Shown in pieces: positions 5,136 through 10,345 of a DNA stretch of 10,345 nucleotides. The notes under the pieces were generated by a model. That model had not been told where the DNA came from and ran no database searches. It saw nothing but the letters and a program-made list of their open reading frames with translations. How positions within the stretch are numbered: position 1 is the stretch's first letter; each line of letters begins with the position of its first letter. The stretch is taken from NCBI GenBank assembly GCA_021769545.1, contig JAETSS010000021.1, forward strand, positions 1 to 10,345. The letters are read 5' to 3'. Source of the DNA: Eubacterium sp. Its GTDB lineage: Bacteria; Bacillota_A; Clostridia; Peptostreptococcales; Anaerovoracaceae. The translations under genes and the position numbers were made by a program.

Positions 5136-5894
5136 ATGGAAAGAACATATCGTAACAGTTACATCAACGGCAACAGGGAAGTTTATGCAAAGCGCAGGGA
5201 TCGCAGCCACAACCGCCATAACAAAAAACGCAGCAAGCGCAGAAAACACCGCAGAAGACTCATAACCACATGCTTCATCGCCGCAGCCCTTCTGCTACTG
5301 CTGACGATATGCAACCTGCATCTCACCCCTTCGTACACCACCCAGTTCCTCTCCGGCAACAGCGACTCCCCATGGAACCTGATCCTGGTAAACAGGGACA
5401 ATCCCCTCCCCCGTAACTACGACCCCGAGCTGATAGAGCTCAGCAACGGCGAATCGGTGGACAGCAGGATATACCCCGAGCTGCAGGCCATGATGGACGA
5501 CGCGAGACTGGCAGGCTATGACCCCGAAGTTGTCTCCGGCTACAGGACTGCCGAAAAACAGCAGCAGCTTCTCGATGAAAAAATATCTGAGTTCCGCGAC
5601 CAGGGATACGGCAGATCAGAGGCAAAAATGCAGGCACTGCAATGGGTCGCCGAGCCGGGAACCAGCGAACATCAGCTCGGCCTCGCCGTGGATATCAACG
5701 GCAGCACCTACGACACATACCTGTGGCTTGAGGAAAACTGCTGTAATTACGGCTTTATATACCGCTACCCCGCCGATAAGACCGACATCACAGGTATCGC
5801 CCACGAGGAATGGCATTACCGTTACGTCGGAAAGGAAGCCGCCACGGAGATCCACAGGCAGGGTATATGTCTTGAGGAATATCTTTGGAAATGA
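5136..5894 (+). CDS. vanY: VanY-like D-alanyl-D-alanine carboxypeptidase (peptidase M15B)
   Basis: 252 residues from ATG 5136, chosen because AAGGAG (5124-5129) precedes it. A very basic cytoplasmic head (residues 1-41, over a third Arg/Lys) leads into one membrane anchor (~42-61), so the enzyme domain lies outside the membrane. The M15 fold shows NLILVNRDNPLP (81-92), SGYRT (134-138), zinc ligands SEHQLGLAVD (His179, Asp186), and EEWHYRYVG with catalytic Glu224 and zinc ligand His227. It ends LEEYLWK soon after the core, without the extra C-terminal extension of enterococcal VanY. It removes the terminal D-Ala from peptidoglycan stem pentapeptides, which lowers the number of vancomycin targets. 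Position behind vanRS argues for control by VanR. By itself, without VanHAX, such an enzyme gives at most weak protection. Confidence 0.9.
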   Translation: MERTYRNSYINGNREVYAKRRDRSHNRHNKKRSKRRKHRRRLITTCFIAAALLLLLTICNLHLTPSYTTQFLSGNSDSPWNLILVNRDNPLPRNYDPELIELSNGESVDSRIYPELQAMMDDARLAGYDPEVVSGYRTAEKQQQLLDEKISEFRDQGYGRSEAKMQALQWVAEPGTSEHQLGLAVDINGSTYDTYLWLEENCCNYGFIYRYPADKTDITGIAHEEWHYRYVGKEAATEIHRQGICLEEYLWK

Positions 5895-6057
5895 TCCGCA
5901 GCTATTGCTTCGTATCGGGGCCTTCATAAACTTTGGTGGTTATCAATGAACGCAATGAAAAGTCCAAGATTACGAGAACGACTCTTTTGCCATGTTTTCC
6001 ATTATAAGCACGTGCTGCCTGAACTTTTTAACAAGATTGTCGACACATAATAACAAC

Positions 6058-6089
6058 GTATTGCTTATAGCAATACACTGCATTATAAT
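6058..6089 (+). promoter_or_regulatory. promoter and operator palindrome of the toxin-antitoxin operon
   Basis: -35 TTGCTT (6061-6066), a 17-bp spacer and consensus -10 TATAAT (6084-6089). A perfect 8-bp-arm palindrome GTATTGCT-TAT-AGCAATAC (6058-6076) covers the -35 and part of the spacer, exactly where an antitoxin-toxin complex would bind for autorepression. The rest of the vanY-to-antitoxin gap (5895-6057) shows nothing I can support. Confidence 0.78.
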
Positions 6090-6134
6090 AAACATAGAAA
6101 CAAAAACACGCTTTCTATGAAAGGAGCTATCGTT

Positions 6135-6440
6135 ATGGCTAAATCAGCTAGTGTATATGCACGGATCGATCCGGTTTTAAAGGAACAGGCGGAAAGTATA
6201 TTATCCGCACTTGGTATCCCGACATCAAATGCAATCGATATGTTTTTTAAACAGATCGTATTAAATAGGGGATTGCCTTTTGAAGTCAGACTGCCTTATG
6301 AAAAACCGATCGGCATGGACGCACTCACAAAAGAAGAATTAGATGCAGAACTCGAGAAAGGATATGCGGATTCATCGGCAGGCCGTATGAAACCGATAGA
6401 ACAGTCCATTGCCGAAATGCGCAGGGATTTTAAACTATGA
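6135..6440 (+). CDS. RelB/DinJ-family antitoxin
   Basis: 101 residues from ATG 6135, with AAAGGAG at 6120-6126; an earlier ATG at 6117 lies inside that ribosome site and is unlikely. The N-terminal ribbon-helix-helix (residues ~4-50: SASVYARIDPVLKEQAESIL, then the helix around NAIDMFFKQIV) is the RelB/DinJ DNA-binding and dimerization unit, followed by the family's RGLPFEVRLP. The acidic/charged C-terminal half (~60-101) should wrap the toxin. It binds the palindrome at its own promoter and neutralises the toxin made from the overlapping next gene (ATGA overlap, 4 bp). The module is AT-richer than the flanking vanY and purB, which suggests later acquisition. Confidence 0.88.
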   Translation: MAKSASVYARIDPVLKEQAESILSALGIPTSNAIDMFFKQIVLNRGLPFEVRLPYEKPIGMDALTKEELDAELEKGYADSSAGRMKPIEQSIAEMRRDFKL

Positions 6441-6757
6441 AATTTCAAGTTGAAATATCTGAAAAGGCCGACAGAGATTTAAGGAATATTTTTCTTTACA
6501 TCTCACTTGATTTATGTGCGCCTGATGCTGCCGAAAGGCAAGTCAATCGTTTATGGAATGCCATGCGTTCCCTTGATGAACTGCCGGAGAGATACCGCCG
6601 TTATGAAAATGAACCATGGTACCGCCGCGGTATGCGTCTACTTCCGGTAGATAACTATGTTATATTATACATTCCTTATCCGGAAGAAAAAACTGTACAC
6701 ATCATACGCGTTATGTATAGTGGACGTGATATAAGCGAGCAGTTAAAACAAATTTAA
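6437..6757 (+). CDS. RelE/ParE-superfamily toxin
   Basis: 106 residues, translationally coupled to the antitoxin by ATGA. The fold signature is visible: an N-terminal strand (KFQVEISEKADRDL), two helices (~10-27 and ~30-50), then antiparallel strands with RRGMRLLPVDNYVILYIPY (63-81) and the closing VHIIRVMYSGRDI (87-99) with Arg91, Tyr94 and Arg97. These C-terminal basic/aromatic residues match those used by RelE-type mRNA interferases, but ParE-type gyrase poisons share the same fold and the RVMYxGRD ending. I therefore do not choose between ribosome-dependent mRNA cleavage and gyrase inhibition. The gene appears intact. Confidence 0.85.
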   Translation: MKFQVEISEKADRDLRNIFLYISLDLCAPDAAERQVNRLWNAMRSLDELPERYRRYENEPWYRRGMRLLPVDNYVILYIPYPEEKTVHIIRVMYSGRDISEQLKQI

Positions 6758-6810
6758 AGTGCAACCCAAAGCCTCACCCACCAGCCCCCACCAAAAAACC
6801 CCGAACCGCT
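6758..6810 (+). other. C-rich, G-poor stretch after the toxin gene
   Basis: No hairpin-plus-U terminator follows the toxin. Instead there is a stretch rich in C and A and very poor in G, with CACCCACC and CCCCCACC runs. This composition is typical of Rho-loading (rut) sites, so Rho-dependent termination of the toxin-antitoxin mRNA before purB is a reasonable inference, not a demonstrated feature. Confidence 0.3.
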
Positions 6811-6831
6811 TGCAATTATCATGCCTACGCC

Positions 6832-6861
6832 TTGTATTTCGTTCCCCTGTTATGGTATAAT
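6832..6861 (+). promoter_or_regulatory. promoter of the purB operon
   Basis: TTGTAT (6832-6837), an 18-bp spacer and a consensus TATAAT (6856-6861), with TGG directly upstream forming an extended -10. The leader to the purB ATG is about 57 nt, too short for a purine riboswitch, and none is recognisable. Confidence 0.75.
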
Positions 6862-6924
6862 TAATAATGTATGTTCAAAAACAAAAATTTACCATTTTAT
6901 TTATAAGTTATAAGGAGCGAAATT

Positions 6925-8361
6925 ATGGATAATACGAAGAGCTATACGAGTTCATTATCTGAAAGATACCCAAGCAAGGAAATGAAATATCTGTTTTCAC
7001 CGGAAATGAAATTCAGGACATGGAGAAAGCTCTGGATAGCACTTGCCGAGACGGAACAGGAGCTTGGTCTTCCTATTACCGACCAGCAGATCGCTGAGCT
7101 CAAGGCTGCTGCGGAGGATATAAATTACGATGTAGCAAAGGAACGTGAAAAGGAAGTCCGTCACGACGTCATGTCTCACGTTTACGCATACGGGCTGCAG
7201 TGTCCCAACGCAAAGGGGATCATCCATCTGGGAGCCACTTCATGTTATGTAGGCGACAACACGGATCTCATCATCATGACGGAAGGACTTAAGCTCATCC
7301 GTAAGAAACTCATCAACGTCATCGCCAATCTGGCGGATTTCGCAGAAAAATACAAAGCACTCCCGACACTGGGATTCACACATTTCCAGCCTGCACAGCC
7401 TACAACGGTAGGTAAGAGAGCGACCCTGTGGCTGCAGGATCTGACCATGGATCTTGAGGATCTCGATCACATTCTCGGCAGCATGAAACTGCTGGGTTCC
7501 AAGGGAACTACAGGAACGCAGGCAAGCTTCCTTGAGCTTTTCGACGGAGATATAAACAAGGTCAGAAAGCTGGACAATCTCATTGCGGAAAAGATGGGCT
7601 TTGACGGCTGCTATGCCGTATCGGGCCAGACATATTCAAGAAAAGTAGACACGAGAGTGCTCAACGTACTTTCCAATATAGCGCAGAGCGCACATAAATT
7701 CAGCAACGACATCAGGCTCCTGCAGCATCTCAAGGAGATCGAAGAGCCTTTCGAAAAGAACCAGATCGGTTCGTCGGCCATGGCATACAAGAGAAACCCT
7801 ATGCGTTCGGAGCGTATCGCAGCGCTTTCCAATTTCGTAATAGCAGGCGTTCTCAATCCTGCCATCACCGCTTCGACACAGTGGTTCGAAAGGACTCTGG
7901 ACGATTCGGCAAACAAGAGACTCAGCGTTTCCGAAAGCTTCCTGGCAACGGACGGGATCCTTGAGCTTTACATGAATATAACCTCGGGACTTGTGGTATA
8001 TCCTAAGGTCATCACCGCAAGACTCATGAGCGAGCTGCCGTTCATGGCAACTGAAAACATCATGATGGACGCTGTCAAGGCTGGCGGAGACAGACAGGTT
8101 CTCCACGAAAAGATCAGACAGCATTCCATGGCTGCAGGCAAGAGAGTCAAGGAGGAAGGCGCGGACAACGATCTTCTGGACCGTATCGCGGCGGACCCTG
8201 ATTTCAACATGACCAAGGAACAGCTTCTGACGCTGATGAAGCCGGAAAACTTTACAGGCTGTGCCGAGAGCCAGACGGAGAATTTCCTCGAAACGGTAGT
8301 TAAGCCTATCATCGAGGAAAACAAGGACGCTCTGGGCATGCACGCCGATATCAACGTGTAA
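6925..8361 (+). CDS. purB: adenylosuccinate lyase
   Basis: 478 residues, the long form also found in animals and many Clostridia, not the ~430-residue B. subtilis type. AAGGAG (6912-6917) precedes the ATG. Fumarase/aspartase-superfamily landmarks: VRHDVMSHVYA (His80, His85), IIHLGATSCYVGDNTD (100-114), FTHFQPAQPTTVGKR with general-acid His153, and the flexible catalytic loop GSSAMAYKRNPMRSE (282-296) with the catalytic Ser in the SS pair. It works as a cytoplasmic homotetramer and splits both SAICAR (de novo IMP synthesis) and adenylosuccinate (IMP to AMP), releasing fumarate. The gene is the first of the purB-purA-hydantoinase run; purA, which makes its substrate, follows after 49 bp. Confidence 0.96.
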   Translation: MDNTKSYTSSLSERYPSKEMKYLFSPEMKFRTWRKLWIALAETEQELGLPITDQQIAELKAAAEDINYDVAKEREKEVRHDVMSHVYAYGLQCPNAKGIIHLGATSCYVGDNTDLIIMTEGLKLIRKKLINVIANLADFAEKYKALPTLGFTHFQPAQPTTVGKRATLWLQDLTMDLEDLDHILGSMKLLGSKGTTGTQASFLELFDGDINKVRKLDNLIAEKMGFDGCYAVSGQTYSRKVDTRVLNVLSNIAQSAHKFSNDIRLLQHLKEIEEPFEKNQIGSSAMAYKRNPMRSERIAALSNFVIAGVLNPAITASTQWFERTLDDSANKRLSVSESFLATDGILELYMNITSGLVVYPKVITARLMSELPFMATENIMMDAVKAGGDRQVLHEKIRQHSMAAGKRVKEEGADNDLLDRIAADPDFNMTKEQLLTLMKPENFTGCAESQTENFLETVVKPIIEENKDALGMHADINV

Positions 8362-8370
8362 AACGTGTAA
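8353..8370 (+). repeat. 9-bp tandem duplication across the purB stop codon
   Basis: AACGTGTAA occurs twice in direct succession (8353-8361 and 8362-8370), in frame, so the last two codons and the stop of purB are repeated. A third, partial copy (AATGTG) follows. This is probably a replication-slippage duplication; it leaves a second in-frame stop behind the first. Confidence 0.8.
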
Positions 8371-8410
8371 AATGTGCATTCTTTAATGTTTTAATATAAA
8401 GGAGATTTAT

Positions 8411-9703
8411 ATGATCAAAGCAATCGTAGGCGCCAACTGGGGCGACGAAGGAAAAGGTAAAATCACAGATACGCTTTCACAGGAGGCTGATATCATAATC
8501 AGGTTCCAGGGCGGAAGCAACGCAGGGCATACCATAAAAAACAATTACGGTAAATTCGCTCTTCACATGCTGCCTTCCGGCGTATTTTACGATCACACCA
8601 CCAGCATTTTAGGAAACGGCGTAGCGCTGAACATCCCATATATGTGCAAAGAGATAGACGGCCTTCTCAAGGAGGGCGTTCCGATGCCGAAGATCCTGGT
8701 ATCGGACAGAGCGCAGATATTGATGCCGTATCACATCCTTTTCGATGAATACGAGGAGGAACGTCTCGCAGGCAAGGCCTTCGGTTCGACAAAATCAGGC
8801 ATCGCGCCTTTCTATTCGGATAAATATGCAAAGATCGGGTTCCAGGTTCAGGAGCTGTTCATGGATGAGGCGGACCTTCGTGAAAAGGTGGAAAGAGTCA
8901 TCAAGCAGAAGAATGTCCTGCTGAAACACCTTTACAACAAGCCTGAGCTTGACCCTGACGATATCATGAAGACGCTGATGGAATACAAGGAAATGGTAGA
9001 GCCTTACGTATGCGACGTTGCTCTGTTCCTTGACGAAGCGCTCAAGGAGGGCAAGGAGATCCTGCTGGAAGGTCAGCTTGGAGCACTCAAGGATCCTGAC
9101 CACGGCATCTACCCGATGGTAACATCATCCTCGACTCTGGCAGGTTACGGCGCCATCGGTGCAGGCGTACCGCCTTATGAGATCAAGGAGATCATCACCG
9201 TTGTCAAGGCTTACTCAAGTGCTGTAGGCGGCGGCGCATTCGTCAGCGAGATCCTCGATGAGGAAGAAGCCGAAGAGCTGAGAAAGCGCGGCGGAGACGG
9301 CGGCGAATACGGCGCTACCACGGGAAGACCGAGAAGAGTAGGCTGGTTCGACGCAGTTGCCACGAAATACGGCTGCATGACTCAGGGCACCACAGAGGTG
9401 GCCTTCACCGTCCTCGACCCGCTGGGATATCTTGATGAGATCCCTGTATGTGTGGGCTATGAGATCGACGGCGAGATCACCACGAGATTCCCTTGCACAT
9501 CGAAGCTGGAAAAGGCAAAGCCTGTCATCAAAAAGCTTCCGGGCTGGAAGTGCGATATCACGGGCATCCGTGAATTCGATAAGCTCCCTGCAGAAGCACA
9601 GAATTATGTAAACGAAATAGAAAAGCTCATAGGCTTCCCGATCACTTACGTTTCCAACGGACCGGGAAGAGAAGATATAATAAAGAGAACACCTAAGCTG
9701 TAG
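8411..9703 (+). CDS. purA: adenylosuccinate synthetase (divergent)
   Basis: 430 residues, normal length, with AAAGGAG just ahead of the ATG. Clear PurA landmarks: P-loop WGDEGKGK (10-17) with catalytic Asp12, GGSNAGHT with His40, DPDHGIYPMVTSS (228-240), KAYSSAVGGGAF and GATTGRPRRVGWFD (301-314). It joins IMP and aspartate, using GTP, to give adenylosuccinate, which PurB then cleaves. Several usually invariant positions differ. The IMP-contacting EGAQG is EGQLG (220-224). The GTGRGIGP-type segment reads GSTKSGIAP (125-133). The ARRG Arg is Lys (AKIG, 140-143). The guanine-reading TKLD is TVLD (333-336). The protein is otherwise intact, so this is a divergent branch. It keeps the catalytic Asp, so it is not the phage PurZ type. 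Confidence 0.92.
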   Translation: MIKAIVGANWGDEGKGKITDTLSQEADIIIRFQGGSNAGHTIKNNYGKFALHMLPSGVFYDHTTSILGNGVALNIPYMCKEIDGLLKEGVPMPKILVSDRAQILMPYHILFDEYEEERLAGKAFGSTKSGIAPFYSDKYAKIGFQVQELFMDEADLREKVERVIKQKNVLLKHLYNKPELDPDDIMKTLMEYKEMVEPYVCDVALFLDEALKEGKEILLEGQLGALKDPDHGIYPMVTSSSTLAGYGAIGAGVPPYEIKEIITVVKAYSSAVGGGAFVSEILDEEEAEELRKRGGDGGEYGATTGRPRRVGWFDAVATKYGCMTQGTTEVAFTVLDPLGYLDEIPVCVGYEIDGEITTRFPCTSKLEKAKPVIKKLPGWKCDITGIREFDKLPAEAQNYVNEIEKLIGFPITYVSNGPGREDIIKRTPKL

Positions 9704-9731
9704 TATCCAAAATCGAAACGGAGGTACCATC

Positions 9732-10345
9732 ATGGCTGTACTGATCAGGAATGGAATCGTTGTAACCGCAGAAGGCGAACGCAAAGCCGATATCTATGTA
9801 AAGGGCGAGACTATCGCCGCTATCGGAGAAGGGCTTGAGCCGAAAACAGGAGATGATATCATCGATGCAGAGGGCAAATACGTCCTTCCTGGAGGCGTCG
9901 ATCAGCACGTTCATTTCTCCTTCACCTATAAGGGCAGCAAGACAAGAGGCTTCGAGACTTCAAACGCCGCTGCAGTAGGCGGCACCACCACCCTTATAGA
10001 ATTCGTTAATCAGGAAAAGGGCAAAGGACTGGTTGAGACCATCGAGGACTACCGCAAAACCGATGCAGACGGCATCGCCATGGTAGACTACGCTTTCCAC
10101 AGCGTAATGACAGACCCGAGAGATGAAGTCATCGAAGAGATCCCTAAGCTGGCAGAAGCAGGCTATCCTACCATGAAGCTGTTCATGGCATACAAGGGCC
10201 AGTTCTTCCATGCAGACGACGACGCTATCCTGAGGGCCCTGCAGAAGGGTAAGGAAGCGGGCATCACCATCATGGTACACGCCGAAAACGCCGACATGAT
10301 CGACGTCGCCACCAAGCAGCTGATAGCCGAAGGCAAGACAGGTCC
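9732..10345 (+). CDS. dihydropyrimidinase / hydantoinase-like cyclic amidohydrolase (partial)
   Basis: 204 residues visible, open at the window end; full family members are ~460. The start follows CGGAGG (9719-9724). An N-terminal beta-sandwich (IRNGIVVTAEGERKADIYVKG) leads into the TIM-barrel metal site: GGVDQHVHF with His59 and His61, TMKLFMAYKG with Lys149 in the position carbamylated in this family, and MVHAENAD with His183. This layout is that of dihydropyrimidinases/D-hydantoinases (subtype HydA), not of dihydroorotase or allantoinase, though these share the fold. It opens cyclic amide rings such as dihydrouracil or hydantoins in the cytoplasm. It lies 28 bp after purA with no terminator, hence in the same operon, suggesting purine or pyrimidine breakdown coupled to AMP formation. 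The exact substrate cannot be told from this part. Confidence 0.9.
   Translation, partial: MAVLIRNGIVVTAEGERKADIYVKGETIAAIGEGLEPKTGDDIIDAEGKYVLPGGVDQHVHFSFTYKGSKTRGFETSNAAAVGGTTTLIEFVNQEKGKGLVETIEDYRKTDADGIAMVDYAFHSVMTDPRDEVIEEIPKLAEAGYPTMKLFMAYKGQFFHADDDAILRALQKGKEAGITIMVHAENADMIDVATKQLIAEGKTG

Noticed and set aside
6117..6134. ATG at 6117 as antitoxin start
   Set aside because: This ATG abuts the AAAGGAG that serves the ATG at 6135, and the ribbon-helix-helix begins right after the latter.
6801..6806. PurR box (CCGAAC core) upstream of purB
   Set aside because: Only the six-base core matches; the AT-rich flanks and the usual inverted second copy are missing.
7636..8379. 247-residue minus-strand frame under purB, and similar frames under vanS (4060-4785) and purA (9215-9784)
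   Set aside because: These are antisense shadows of well-supported enzymes, without ribosome sites or recognisable domains.
8411..9703. PurZ (2-aminoadenylosuccinate synthetase) instead of PurA
   Set aside because: The catalytic Asp in WGDEGKGK, which PurZ lacks, is present, and the gene is paired with chromosomal purB.

Overview
The window reads as chromosomal DNA of an anaerobic, low-to-moderate GC Gram-positive bacterium, most likely a gut-type member of the Clostridia (Bacillota). The evidence is strong AAGGAGG-type ribosome sites, a free-standing class III (oxygen-sensitive) ribonucleotide-reductase glycyl-radical domain, an enterococcal/clostridial-type VanR-VanS-VanY set, and a PurB of the 478-residue type. 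I cannot name a genus. No insertion sequence, phage gene or rRNA is visible.

Layout. Bases 1-821 (minus strand) carry a partial metallo-beta-lactamase-fold hydrolase with an Asn in place of the second metal-binding His. Behind its start lie a palindrome and, on the same strand, tRNA-Arg(CCU) with its own promoter. Bases 1061-1386 form a divergent gap without a credible gene. It holds a nested, symmetric inverted-repeat structure (1097-1290). Next come a promoter flanked by two NrdR-box-like sites and a 96-residue protein that is essentially the NrdD glycyl-radical loop as a separate polypeptide. A ten-helix EamA transporter follows.

Bases 2698-3092 are non-coding and hold the most striking non-genic structure of the window: four 41-bp modules, each ATTCCAAA-N25-TTTGGAAT, repeated with a 72-73 bp period. 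The interior and linker sequences show no clear similarity. The array lies just upstream of vanR.

Bases 3093-5894 encode VanR, VanS and a VanY-like D,D-carboxypeptidase. This is a sensor-regulator pair of the glycopeptide type with the peptidoglycan-trimming enzyme but without VanH/VanA/VanX ligase genes in view. A terminator separates vanRS from vanY. Bases 6058-6757 carry a compact RelB/DinJ-RelE/ParE toxin-antitoxin operon with a textbook promoter and operator palindrome.

Bases 6832-10345 are a purine operon: purB, a divergent purA, and the start of a dihydropyrimidinase/hydantoinase. PurA and PurB together convert IMP to AMP. The cyclic-amide hydrolase placed 28 bp after purA suggests a link to purine or pyrimidine breakdown, but the rest of that operon lies outside the window.
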